Assembly: GCF_910592395.1 (NCBI RefSeq)
Contig: NC_088320.1
Coordinates: 3,970,001 to 4,034,000 of the forward strand
Origin: Lineus longissimus
Lineage: Eukaryota; Nemertea; Pilidiophora; Heteronemertea; Lineidae
DNA length: 64,000 nucleotides
Direction: 5' to 3'
Position numbers and translations under genes: made by a program. Under the pieces are notes generated by a model. That model made no database searches. It had not been told where the DNA came from and saw only the letters and a program-made list of their open reading frames with translations. Shown here in pieces: positions 13,491 to 24,911 of the stretch; the stretch's first letter is position 1, and each line of letters begins with the position of its first letter.

Positions 13491-16400
13491 ATGTAGGCTA
13501 CATGTAACATAAGAAAAAACAACAAATAAGATCTCAGCTATAAATATCATAAACATTTCATCGTCATTTTCGACCTGGAACAAGCAAGGTGACCAAGTAT
13601 CAATGTCAATTGCCTATAAAGCCACCATTTTGAAATAGGTACTGTCAGTTCTGCCTATAGAATAGCAAAACAGATATCAGAGCTTAAAAGAGAGGTTCTT
13701 AGTAAATATGCAACATCTGCCAACGATCTTATATGGACACTTATCTCAAAGAACCAATCAGAGAAAAAGCCTGATGATTTCCTATCACTATTCCTCGTCA
13801 TACGCCTCAGTCGCCAAGTCGGCGATTTATGTCTTTCGGGGGAGAGCCGTGCATTTGGTCTGGGCAGTTTGAGCATAATTTCCCGCCCGATTTGAGAGCA
13901 ATTTCGGCGTATCTAGTTCGACCTTCTGGAGTCAAGCTGGAGCATGAAATGAAATGGGTTTTGTAACAGTAGAAATAACAAGAAGCAAACCGCAGGGTTT
14001 AAAATGGGGAAACACATTGTCGAAGAAATGGCTTTATGGGCCATAAATCGTTATATTTCTGAGGGACAGGGCGGCACCTCAAAGGGAGAGAGACAGGGCA
14101 AAGTTTTAACGGCTATCTCCCCGTCCCTGACCCCAAGGGCATGAACCGCACCCTGGATTTATTTGGAGGTGATGAATTATTTTTGTCTTGGATCTGTAGT
14201 GAAGGGGAAAGCCAAAGAAAAAATGGATCCAATCGGAACAATGAAGGCTGCAGTAGAAACTCAAAAATGAACTGTTACCCTTTGACACGTTTGTTTGAGC
14301 CCAACATGTCGAGGTTCATTTGAAAACTTCGAACAAAATTGTTGTTTTCTAAAATTGGTGTTAAGCTAATGGTAAGTCTTTCCTGGGCCTCTAACAAATC
14401 TATGGCTGGATTCGACCGATAAACAAGAGGAAAATGACAGAGGCCCAATGTCATGCTTAGGGGTACAGCTGCAGGAATCGGAAGTCGGAATCTTTCTTTG
14501 TGCAGTACTGCCCAGTCGGTGTTTATACTACGAGGGGTGGGTAATCAAAACGCGCTCCAAAACCGAAATAAACCTGTTCAAGAATGGCACCAAATTAGGA
14601 AGCACACATGGACTTAGGAATGGTATCCTATCGAAAGACGAAATGCGAAATGTATTTCATTCTTTAACACGACCTCTAGTTTAAGATTTTAGTTTGGATT
14701 GGCAGAACATTACACCAGTCAAACGCTTCATTTTACTTCTCACATACTGGTAGCACCACCATGATCAGACCGGAGACATCTCGCACAGACCAGGGAGTCG
14801 TTCTAAGACAATCTATTTCCATTGTCTGTATTTTCCAATCAAGCATGATACATGGAGAGGATATCTTTTCATTCATTATAGATCTCTGCTCGCTGCCCAT
14901 CGGACTATAATTGTGGAATGATTTAGATGTTGGTGCGGCAAAGTAGGAAATAAGTGTCCAAACAAAGAAAAAAAACGAGCAGGAAGAATAAGCTGAGTAG
15001 TTGAACAAAATCAAGTGTTTTTTTCCTCTCAGCGTCAGAGCTGGTCAGTGGTCAGTGATTAACGAACATAATCTTTTTTTGTGTGTGTTTGTCATTCGTA
15101 TGATATTGTGAGTTAGAAATCAAATGGGTTGTTCAACAGACTTGCCACTGAATGTCATGCTAAGGCTAGTATCACATACTCAACAACGAAATGGTAGATG
15201 GGTAAATAGGAAAGGTTTCAGATGGCCTCGTCAGTACGAGTTTCTAAAGTTTATAAGTCCACATTTATTACACCTGGGTTTTGTATATTCACTGTTTACG
15301 AAGAACTAACAGTACATGCAGTATTCCCGCCAAAACGAACTCGTCATCCAGGACATGTGCGGCGGCCACTTGCGGTGCTTCTCAAAAGCGGAAGAGCTGC
15401 ACTTGAATTTATTTCATAGGTAAAAATGGCGTTGGTGAAAAAGGGCAATCCGAAAAAGTGGGCATATGGTGTTTCATTTAATTATCTCAACAAATTATCC
15501 TCTCAGTGATAAAGAAAGAATGACAACTTCAACGATGTATATAGGGGAGACACCACGCGGACATATGTAACTCCTTGCCGCACTATCGATTAGTAAAATA
15601 CCGTAATTATATATTGCTCGCTTGGGAAGACATTTGTCTTGGCAATATAGCACGGATCAATATAGCAGGCCTTGGTATTTGCCTCTGTCACTCGATTGGG
15701 GAAGAGCACTATAATAAGAGTGAGGCAGGGAGAAGGTGGTGATCAAGGCTGGATATCGGGTGGTAACAGTATATCACATTGGACGAGTCCGGGTATTTAA
15801 TGAATGCAGTTGGACGGTCCAACAAGACGACAATGGTATTAACCGGCAAAGTCCGTACGTCGTAGAGAATAATAAAATGTTTGTATTTGGTGTATCAGAC
15901 CTAAGCGACTTCCAAAAAAACCTCCGTGTAGTTTTTATCCAAATTCCATAGTCCACACAATCTCATCATGACATTTAATAAAATCCATAAATTGGGCAGA
16001 ACACTTTACTCCTTGGCTATAGAGGACGCATAAACTGTTTGGTTAAGAATAACATCGGTATCCTTATTCTACAGGCCACTATCTACTCACCTAACAATGT
16101 GTTAATCCAAAGTTAGACATGTAGAATTTTGCTAGACTCCCACCCAATATCATGTTGGTCTGATGACTGGTAGTCCGGGATACAAAATGTACAACTACCG
16201 TAAAACTGTGAATGAAATATCAGAGGCAATGGCTATAAAGCATCATAAACTGAGCAATTATAGCGGGCAATGGGTGCTTTTCACTTGGAGGATGCGACAT
16301 ATCCTAGACCAAAAGACATGTTTATGGCCCCACTGCATTTTATAGTTATTGCCGACATTATTCAAATCGCATAGTAAATTTTATCCACATTCGCTTTCAT

Positions 16401-16610
16401 AGCCAGTAACCCAGATAAGTTAATGTACATTTAGGACATAACTGCCCCGAACATTGATGATTAGTGGCATATTTACACCTGTAATGGCAGTAACGGTCAT
16501 CAATTCTAACACCTATCCAACCCTAGCAAAACATTACATGGCCACAACATTCCTGCAATTGTACAGCATAATCATCAAAATGCCATAAGGCTGCAATGAA
16601 ATCTATTAAT

Positions 16611-16620
16611 TATAAAAAGC
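16611..16620 (+). promoter_or_regulatory. Possible TATA-like element upstream of Hox5
   Basis: TATAAAAAGC lies about 280 bases before the Hox5 start codon and is followed by a CACGTG E-box core at 16635-16640. It would allow a 5'UTR of about 250 bases. Without transcript ends this is only a candidate; AT-rich DNA gives such matches by chance. Confidence 0.25.
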
Positions 16621-16743
16621 GCCAACTGCAAAGTGCACGTGTGTTATTTTTCTTTCTCTTCAAACAGATTTTACGCTATTTATTCATTTATTTTAAAGGC
16701 CTCCACACGAGACGGCTAGCGCTGTGAGAATGCGTTTAACCTC

Positions 16744-16757
16744 TGACCCCTAGAACC
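16744..16757 (-). promoter_or_regulatory. DR2-like nuclear receptor / retinoic acid response candidate
   Basis: On the minus strand the bases read GGTTCT-AG-GGGTCA, two PuG(G/T)TCA half-sites in direct repeat with a 2-base spacer and one mismatch (T for A at the end of the first half). It lies 136 bases 5' of the Hox5 start codon. RAR/RXR sites of DR2 and DR5 type control several chordate anterior Hox genes; a role here is inference. Confidence 0.3.
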
Positions 16758-16764
16758 CCAGGTG

Positions 16765-16785
16765 ATTGGCTGAAGCGGCCATGTG
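16765..16785 (+). promoter_or_regulatory. Hox5 proximal CCAAT (ATTGG) plus E-box module
   Basis: ATTGG (16765-16769) is followed after 10 bases by CATGTG (16780-16785), 108 bases before the Hox5 ATG. An equivalent pair with a 12-base spacer lies just upstream of Hox4 (58935-58957). NF-Y (ATTGG) and USF-type bHLH (E-box) are known regulators of the vertebrate Hoxb4 promoter. The parallel is seen in sequence; factor identity is inference. Confidence 0.4.
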
Positions 16786-16840
16786 ATCTATAGCTCGTTC
16801 CTTATACGGTATATTGTTTTCATTAGGTATCCCGCGATTA

Positions 16841-16873
16841 ATGGCAGCATAATTCATCTGTGGTTTGATGTAG
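16841..16873 (+). promoter_or_regulatory. Two minimal uORFs just before the Hox5 start
   Basis: A three-codon ORF (ATG GCA GCA TAA, 16841-16852) and a start-stop element (ATG directly followed by TAG, 16868-16873) lie 52 and 25 bases upstream of the chosen Hox5 ATG. If transcription starts upstream of them they would be in the 5'UTR and could lower translation of the main frame. Whether they are transcribed is unknown. Confidence 0.4.
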
Positions 16874-16892
16874 GACACGACACAGGCTAGCG

Positions 16893-17442
16893 ATGAGCTC
16901 GTATTTTGTGAACACGGGTCTTAATTGCTATGGCCAAAGCGCAGACAGTGAAACTCAACAAATCTATCCTCCGCACACAACAGCGACGGCGTACGGCAGC
17001 TATTCAACGAGTCATGCCAACGGACATGACGGAGGCTATCAGTATTCACCGAACGGGAGCGCAAGCAGCGAGTATTACGCTCGATCTGGGTATCATCAGC
17101 AAAGCCAGGCTCACCAGCCGCCGGTAGCAAAGGCTAGGAGTCCACATGGCAATCCTCCGGGGGCACACCTACAGAAACAACAAAATGGACATGCAAATCC
17201 TCCAATTTCAAAACCAGGGTATGCGGGAAGTAATGGTTTTTCACCAGTGCAGGGTTCGCCTAGGAGTCCGGGATCTCAGAGTGGGAGCATGCATGGGAGT
17301 CCGGAGCCAAGGCCGCAAGCGCAGTCACATGCTCAGGGCAGCCCGACGGAGGGACCGAAGACCCAAACTGAGGGCCAGGGGTCCCCGACGGAGGATCAAG
17401 TACATATCTACCCCTGGATGAAGAGAGTGCACTGCGGACACG
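16893..17442 (+). CDS. Hox5: Hox5 homeodomain transcription factor, coding exon 1
   Basis: The exon encodes residues 1-183 plus one base of codon 184. It opens with MSSYFVN, the N-terminal motif typical of Hox5 and central-class Hox proteins, and ends with the hexapeptide HIYPWMKRVH (YPWM at 173-176), which binds PBC/Exd cofactors. Between them lies a low-complexity Ser/Pro/Gln/Gly/His-rich region with eight Ser-Pro pairs (near residues 52, 83, 117, 122, 125, 136, 150, 164). The donor is ACACG|GTAGGT. Splicing to 24111 keeps frame (phase 1, as in Hox4 below) and gives a 280-residue protein with a 14-residue linker (177-190) between YPWM and homeodomain. The start is chosen for the conserved MSSYFVN; -3 is G. 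MKR in place of the commoner MRK after YPW is slightly unusual. The product is a nuclear DNA-binding factor specifying anterior-posterior identity. Confidence 0.95.
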
Positions 17443-17574
17443 GTAGGTCCTTTATTTTCTATACTCTCAATGTTGTGTTCCGATCTCGGATGTTGGGCTC
17501 ATGGCGTCTCATCTCTAAGTGATACCAATCTGCACACTTCTGTCATTAATACTTCAATGCACGCTCAAGCTCCC

Positions 17575-17779
17575 CTCGTAAACTAGGCCCTGGCAGTCCG
17601 GGTACAAAATAATGCACGGGGTCAGAAGAGCATTTTACGGGGTAAACCCGACATGCTGACGGCTCGTAAATCGTGAGAGCGGTCATAAAACTCATGCCAT
17701 AAAACAGGCCAGCTTGATCTAATTATTCAGTAATAAGAGAGACTAAACGGCCGGATAGCCTAGTTACCCAAGTCGTAAA
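17575..17779 (+). promoter_or_regulatory. Cluster of Cdx / posterior-Hox type motifs in Hox5 intron
   Basis: Within 205 bases there are CTCGTAAA (17575 and 17663), the reverse-strand form TTTTACG (17633), GTCATAAAA (17682), GCCATAAAA (17696) and GTCGTAAA (17772). CTCGTAAA and (C/T)CATAAA are preferred sites of Hox13-type posterior Hox and Cdx homeodomains. The first lies about 130 bases after exon 1. This is a candidate intronic enhancer. Confidence 0.4.
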
Positions 17780-20478
17780 GAATCTGGATTAACAATGGTG
17801 ACAACGACGGTTAGCTCTGACAGAAAGCGCATACTTTACCCATAAATACACACCCCCTCACCACATTGATATTTTTATCACCTATATCAATATCATTTCA
17901 AACCCAACCACGATAAAAAAAGTGTTAGAATGTATTCGTTTTTGATTTAAAAATCCAAACCAGCTGCCAGTTATGCATATATTATCCGTGATACATGTAC
18001 ATGTACGTTTGTGATATACTTGACTTCGTGGTTTTATTTCAAACAACCTGCTACTCATATCAAATATCAGAGTAACTGTGTCTTAACATTACAATTTTTA
18101 CATTTATTTGTCTTCAACTACAATTCATACAAGTATGGTTTGTTCTTTTGTACAAACACATTATTCCATGTCCCAATAACCTACACTCTAAAGGTTGAAA
18201 TTTGATAAAAACATACAACGAGACAATTTAGTTTCAGTTTGGCATGTTCACTTTTCAATTTTCAAGCAATAAAGCTGTGAAATGTTACATTATATGACAA
18301 TGTTTACAATTTATGTCGACAGTCTGATCAATAACCATACACTATGAACATTAATTGGAAATAAATTGACTTGCTAATAACTCCGCTGACTGCTGTGCAC
18401 ACGTTATCTTATCAAGTGTCAAATAGCCGACATGTTCAAGGGTCTATTCCTAGCATCTGTGTGCTAGTTCCCTTCACTGTGATTGTTTTGGTGAGGATTT
18501 TCTTTTCAGAACCAAGTCAGAGGAGAAGTGAGGTGACCTTAGTGGGGAAGGAGACAACATTTCGAACATGTGCTGCATTGGGAACGTCATTATTGCATGC
18601 TTACATATGTTGCTTTAAAAATCCTATATTGCACGATGTTTTTTTCTTGTTGGAACTTAATATCTATGTCTGTTTTTAAGGAAAACCCGCAGCCCATAAT
18701 GCTCTTCGGTTACATTGCAGCGACCAAAGCTTGGCCAGACAGAAGGAATATAACCAAATGACCATCATGACAACCGCATGGTAGAGGCGCAGATATGATG
18801 GTGTAACCATTCACCTAGTCGATCTTTATTTATCAAAAGAGTATTCCAAAATCCTCTACCATTACAGGTACCCCCCGAAGACAACTCTTGAGCAGTTTCG
18901 AAGCAAAATGAAAGACATGTAATGTAACCTGCCAAACATTCTCCACTTTTTATTTTTCAAGGTTCACCCCGGACCAACATGTATACCCTTCCCTTCAGTT
19001 GCATTTCCATTGTACAGGTAGTCGACTCTCTTTCTCCAAGCAAACAATGGCCTGGAGCCAACTGATACAGGCGTGAGGACCATAAATTTGTCTAATGGCT
19101 TTGAACCTCGGCTAATGAGCTCTCTTTTATGTCTTAATGTCACGAATGCAGGCAGGGTCAGCTGACTTCTCCTTGGATTTAGTTATGTTTGTCAATAGAC
19201 GGCCTTAGATGTAGCGTAACTTTCTTCCAAGTGATTCTTGAGTAAAAAAACACAACAATTCGAAGTTAGAAAGATTGCCAAAAGATGTTACACGTACAGT
19301 GTAGCTCCAATGGTTAGAAGTCACACAATTCTAGTGTGATCATGGGCAGATCCATTTGTGAATGTTAACCCTTGATGATTCAATATGTACAGTTATGGTT
19401 GTCCTGCCGACTGACAGAGCTACCAAACAATTTGCAGTGCCTTTTGCAAAAGCTATCCTGAAAACGAAACTCAAAACTCTAGCATGCATGAAGACCTATA
19501 TAACATCCACCAGAGTTAGATTATTGCTGACTGAGCCTGAATATCCTATCAACGTTTTTCATTTATCATAAAGATAAACTGGCAATTTCAAAATACCTGG
19601 AATACTATGACAAAAATGCAACCAGTAGAAAAAAGGACACACAGCGAGTCATCGGTAGCAGCACTGGGAATAGGCTTACAACGGAATCGTAATTTCATTG
19701 AAACATCTGATCAACTATACGCCATATCACATTTGTTGCGGCTTTCTATACAGACAATAAACGATACTAAACAGTGTGTTATCATTATCGAATTGAGATT
19801 AAAACTACAAGCTGCTCTCAGTGGTTCCAAAGCTAAATTGAATTTCTCATGAATGTACAATCTGTTAGCATGCTTTTTGGCGCCAGGTGTAATTGTAACT
19901 GAACAAATTGTCGTTGAAACTCACGTTTTTACCCAACGATCAAACACTGTCCGCCCTGGTCAATATAATATTGAACTGAGTCATGGGAAAACATGAACCG
20001 GATTAGATACATTGAAAACAAAACGAGTCATCACCTTCTGTAGCCTTTCTTGACTGAGGGTTTGTATGGAGAACACCATCAAAAACAGAAAGCTCGTTTC
20101 TCGCAATCTGTGGTCCCCACTGTCGTGTCGCCGCGTTACCACAATCTGATATTAGTGCAACCGAGGGTTAGGTAACACCCAAAAACGTCATACCGGTGTT
20201 TTTCACCTTATGACATATCGATCCCTCGACCCCGTATGTAGAGAAGTCTTGATCGTTGACACTCTTATGAAACTCATAGGATTAATGATCTCAAAGGGAA
20301 ACTATGCAGCAACGTAGGCTTTGTCTCAAAGTGGAAATCAGGCAGCAGTATCATTTGAGAATGAAATCTACATACGTGGAATACGGCCGGTGAAGTTCGA
20401 TAAAGCCTACCAGCCAAAATGGTCATTTCTGGCTCATCACAATCTTTTGTCTGACCACACTCAGCCATGTCACGACTG

Positions 20479-20502
20479 GACAAGAGACAAGAGACAAGAG
20501 AC
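20479..20502 (+). repeat. GACAAGA microsatellite, about 3.4 copies
   Basis: Three exact 7-base units GACAAGA plus GACA, followed by related ACAAGACACAA. A simple slippage repeat inside the Hox5 intron. Confidence 0.85.
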
Positions 20503-21161
20503 ACAAGACACAATCAGTGTGATAGAACAACCAACATGCGATGTCACGTCCAGTCATTTGTTAAACTAATGACCAATAAAGTACAACTGTAAAAAGATCA
20601 TTAACTGAGAGCAATCACAGAGTTTTACGCTTCATCTCAAGATTCGCTTCATTGTCTGTATAATGATGTACACGTTACTGTTGCGATTTACGGCCAACAC
20701 TGACAAGTGTCCGGGGTAGTATGCTGAAGTGGCGGAATATACTGTGCACATGGAATTGCACACTGCATGTACGCACATTTCCTTAAGAAAATCATGTACA
20801 TCAGAAAAAAAACTTCTTGCACAACATCCTCCAGTTGTACTTCACAAACGTACGGAGATTCCCTTTCTGGCTTAAATCAAGGGCCTATATTTTCAAAGAC
20901 TACATGCAGGTTTGTAGGTCGTCTTCTTGAAGTGTTCTTGAGATCAATCAAATGAGATAAAACTAAGCACAGCAAAACGGAGTTAAAAGTTGACTGTCGG
21001 TAGCAAGAATGCTTGTGCGATGATGGTGAACAATTCGGACAGACGCTAACAGACCTGTTATCATTCAGGGAGGACTCGTCTTTCTTAGGATTCCTGTCCG
21101 TTATTGCCACAAATGGTAATGATGTAGACGAAACAAGTCGATTAACCATTGAACTAGTGAG

Positions 21162-21176
21162 AGGTCAACCTGACCT
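21162..21176. promoter_or_regulatory. Perfect IR3 nuclear receptor palindrome (ERE-type)
   Basis: AGGTCA-ACC-TGACCT is an exact consensus inverted repeat with a 3-base spacer, the form bound by estrogen-receptor (NR3) dimers. It sits in the Hox5 intron, 2.9 kb before the homeobox exon. The match is seen directly; binding is inference. Confidence 0.35.
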
Positions 21177-22457
21177 TCAACAATGAACACGAATGAAACC
21201 ATTGCAACAATAAGGGATGTGATCATCTGTGCATGGGGTGTAATGCCCCATAATTAAGTGGTCTTATAAAAGTGAAGCTATCGTAACAATTACAAATACT
21301 TGTTTATAAATATGATTAACATCAGTTAATGGACATGATGGGTTAATCCACAAAAGTACGAACGCATTGTCTCACTAAACTGATGATGTTTCAAGTTATG
21401 CTAATCGACACTCTCATCTTCAATTGTCTAACGGACCTAATTTTCACTAATTGGTACAAAATAATTTAATTGATTGTCTCTTCGCTTTGTTCATCCCGCA
21501 GAGTTGTCTAAAGTGCGACGCATCCAACTCTCAAATTGACACTGTGGTTGTATGGTATCTCATTACGGAACAGCGGGTGGCACACGGTTCACGAATTTCG
21601 AAGACTTAGCAAAATTGATGCGGTCTTTTTGGTTAGCCTTTTTCTCTTTGGCCAGCTAGCTTGGGGACTGGTGATCGATGATGATAGAGTATGTCCGTGT
21701 CTCTCTTCTCTCTTCAACATCTAATAAGACAAAGATTTCGCTCATAATTTTCAGCCTTCTTCTACGGGACAGGTGGTTTCTCAAAATGTGAAATTAAAAC
21801 TCCATCTCGACACGAAACGTGCTCATTAGGAGCCTTGCTAATTGCTTTTAGTAATGGAGCTTCAACCTGCCTTGTGCTATTTTAGACGTGGAGTCCAATG
21901 ATGTTTAGCGGTGTTTTAAAAGGCGACACTGGGTGTGCATTGTAACATGTGGGATAAAAAAAGTAGCTTTAATGGTTGCCCATTAATCTACAAACGCAAT
22001 ACTGTGATTGATATCTTACAGATTAAAGAATGAGGTGTTTTTAAGGACAGGTAGAAAACACCTGAGCTGTGATTTAAACACAAAAAGATTAATGATTCGA
22101 TTTAAAATAGAGATTAGTTTAGGAGATACCGTATATGACATATGACATATGACAGTTAGGCACAATACGGTGAAACGGTTTCCAAAAACAACCACTTTTG
22201 TTCATGACGTTGTGAAGTAAATTTAGTCCCCATTGAGAACAGTCCTACTCTATTATTCAACAATTCTACGATAACTCCGATGACGATCTTAGGAGAGAAT
22301 GGTATGTTTGTTACCTGAACTATCACAACAACAGAGTCCTGACGACCTGATAAGACACTATATAGCTTAAACGATGTAGGAAAACCCATAAACTTGCAAT
22401 TCTGTCGAGAAAACTCAGAACCTATACAACCAATGACAAGAGTACAAATTTTAACAT

Positions 22458-22484
22458 TTTTATAAATTTTATAAATTTTATAAA
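22458..22484. repeat. TTTTATAAA tandem repeat, three copies
   Basis: Three exact 9-base units of TTTTATAAA. Simple AT-rich repeat in the Hox5 intron. Confidence 0.85.
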
Positions 22485-22871
22485 AGTACAATCAATAACA
22501 AATTACACGATTGAAAAACATTATCGCATTTCCTTCTACGTCCAGTTCCTCTTAGAATGTTGACATAATAGCCGGCTAACAGCTTGAAACATGTGCGCAT
22601 GGTGTTTTGTTACATCCAATGGGCACATGTTCTGCGCCCTTTAAGGCGATTGTCGTTCATGAATTTCACTCACGCCCATTACTGAACAATTCAACAGGTT
22701 GGTGGTAATATCTGAATTGCGATAAACGATGCCAGCTTACAGCACCATCATAACTAAGGCCAATCGGAGCTGTCTAATTTACATGCTGTCCTGCTCTGTA
22801 AATAAATCCAGCAAGGGCAATGTAAAGGCAGGTGGCATTCATTATCCAAGTGAGGATGTTGTAAAATCGAA

Positions 22872-22927
22872 GATGCGCATGTACTCGAAACGGAATAGTA
22901 TCTTAACTAAGAATCCTAAATGAATCT
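22872..22927 (-). repeat. Dispersed repeat family copy, truncated, reverse orientation
   Basis: The minus strand reads AGGATTCTTAGTTAAGATAC, then TATTCCGTTTCGAGTACATG, matching the middle of the 3979 and 23791 copies. The flanking blocks are missing or too diverged to see. Confidence 0.5.
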
Positions 22928-23790
22928 TTAAGGGTGCGCAAAAATTTAATTATGATGACATACTTTGGAGCACGCAAAATGTGCTTGATAAGTTGATGGG
23001 GTGCGGTCAGTATGCTGTTCATATAGGCCTACAATGTAACGTATTTAGTCAGCGTGCAAATTAGACTTAATAATCTGATGTATTTTTTACTACGAAAGCA
23101 ACGTTTAGCCATATTGAACATAACTTGCCCTACGAACCTTGATTGTATCCACTGCACAGTTCTCCGTCTGACCTTGATGTTGCAGGATTGATCACCCAAA
23201 GATTACACAAATTCCCATATTTCATTCGAGTAAAACTTACATTGGATTTCATATCCAAGCAAGATTACTCTATCTAATCAGTCCGGATTAGAGCAAGGTT
23301 CCTTTGCTAATAGATATCATAAATCGTTGCCAGAAGACGTTGATAGTTCCAACATTAGTCATGTACAATTCGGATGTTTGGAGACATATAAGAGCAATGT
23401 TTTGATTGGGGCGACTTGTTTGATGCGCAGATGTTTGGAGGTCACATATGAAAATGTTGTTTGAAATTTGAATCAGTAAGTTATGTGTTTAGTCGTGTTC
23501 AAAGAATATGATGACAATATTTTGGTTTGATAAAAAACCTTCGTATAAACTTTATTCGAAGGACTCCTAATATGGACGCCCTCTCCGATCGACATTTCGA
23601 CCTGGGATGAGATTCCCTATCACAGTGTTTCTATTGTATCAAGAAACGATAACAAAGACAGGTTATTGGCAAGTCTTGATTGTGCTAGCTGTATCTCAAG
23701 AAGAGCAGTTGGGAGTACCTTGCCGACATTTTTCTTTACAGAACCTGCAGATAGAGAAACGAAAATGGAAGTAGGAAGAAAACACATCCA

Positions 23791-23905
23791 AGGTCGAATA
23801 TCCCAATAGGATTCTGAACATATAAGATTCAGTTAAGATCGTATTCTCTTTCGTAGCCATGTACAATCTTTAATATAAAATCTCATCTGAGAATCTTCTA
23901 TTTAG
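23791..23905 (+). repeat. Dispersed repeat family copy near the Hox5 homeobox exon
   Basis: It starts AGGTCGAATATCCCAATAGG and continues with ATAAGATTCAGTTAAGATCG, TATTCTCTTTCGTAGCCATG, TACAATCTTTAATAT and CATCTGAGAATCTTC. With the reverse copy at 13360 it is the best-preserved pair. It ends about 200 bases before the Hox5 acceptor. Confidence 0.6.
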
Positions 23906-24064
23906 AATATCATTGGAATCTTTAACCTGGAAGATAAGACAGCGTATATAAAGGTTATTAAAATGAACGTTGTACGTTTCAGGTTTCTATTCAACCAACA
24001 GTGTCTTTGTATCAGGTATAAGCAACCGAAAATAATAACGAAATCATCCGAGCTGTGACCTTAG

Positions 24065-24403
<339 letters not shown>

Positions 24404-24620
24404 ATTTACTTGCATTATTGCGTCACTGGCATTAAAGGCATTATCATCAAACCGTCATCCTATTTCGTCCGATAGGGAGTCATCTGATCACCTTATATGC
24501 GGCATCCCTACCCGGCATTGTTCTTAACGTTATCTGTCTTTGTATATTATATCTACGTGTAACGTTTGTGACGTATTTCGTAGATAGTATGTTTCTCAAC
24601 TATTGGACTGGGTTGTTAGA

Positions 24621-24718
24621 AAGCATGTTAGCTTATAACATAATGTTGACATGTTGTTTCATGTACATCAATGCACATGTAACAACATGTTAGCATGATG
24701 TTATGAGGTGACATGCTT
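24621..24718 (+). other. 98-nt near-perfect hairpin downstream of Hox5
   Basis: Two 46-base arms (24621-24666 and 24673-24718) are separated by the 6-base loop ATCAAT. By hand alignment 38 positions are Watson-Crick pairs, four are G-U pairs when read as + strand RNA, and four are mismatches. All four wobble positions are pairs only on the + strand, the Hox5 sense strand, and would be A-C mismatches on the other. The size and small loop resemble a microRNA precursor, but a structured 3'UTR element or a small foldback transposon would also fit. No known miRNA seed is recognised. Confidence 0.6.
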
Positions 24719-24905
24719 TATATTGCTTTAATATGCTGCAACAAGTTCCGCTATTTAAAATTAGGCCTATGATCTACGGGTAACCTGAAGTACCTCGTTT
24801 TTCATACAGTTTTTTTAAAGGATGACTCCTGGCTTTCTGACAGTCGTCACTGTCCAGCTGAATATTAGTACTTGATGCCGAATATTGAATATAACAATGA
24901 CCTGA

Positions 24906-24911
24906 AATAAA
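24906..24911 (+). terminator. Candidate Hox5 polyadenylation signal
   Basis: AATAAA 503 bases after the stop codon, the first canonical hexamer downstream of Hox5. GT-rich downstream sequence is not striking, so a later signal is possible. Confidence 0.25.

Larger units (their letters stand above)
1..16600. other. Noncoding 5' flank of Hox5; no gene recognised
   Basis: I see no recognisable protein or RNA gene here. All open frames are under about 100 codons, lie on both strands, overlap each other and show no known domain. No homeodomain signature (WFQNRR with a [12 protein letters not shown]-type helix 1) or YPWM exon is present, so the next more posterior Hox gene must start further upstream. 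The region holds copies of a dispersed repeat (near 3.9, 4.45, 11.5 and 13.4 kb), a C12 tract, a degenerate tandem array at 6.7-6.9 kb and a short palindrome at 9.1 kb, each listed separately. Enhancers are likely in such a flank, but I cannot place them without cross-species comparison. Confidence 0.6.
24404..24911 (+). other. Hox5: Probable Hox5 3'UTR
   Basis: No open frame is recognised after the Hox5 stop. The stretch contains a 98-nt hairpin (24621-24718) and ends at the first AATAAA, 24906-24911. An ATTAAA at 24431, only 28 bases after the stop, seems too close to be the main signal. The actual 3' end is unknown. Confidence 0.4.

Noticed and set aside
17146-17421. 91-codon + strand frame inside Hox5 exon 1
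   Set aside because: It is an out-of-frame, Arg-rich translation of the Hox5 coding exon; the in-frame reading has MSSYFVN and YPWM.
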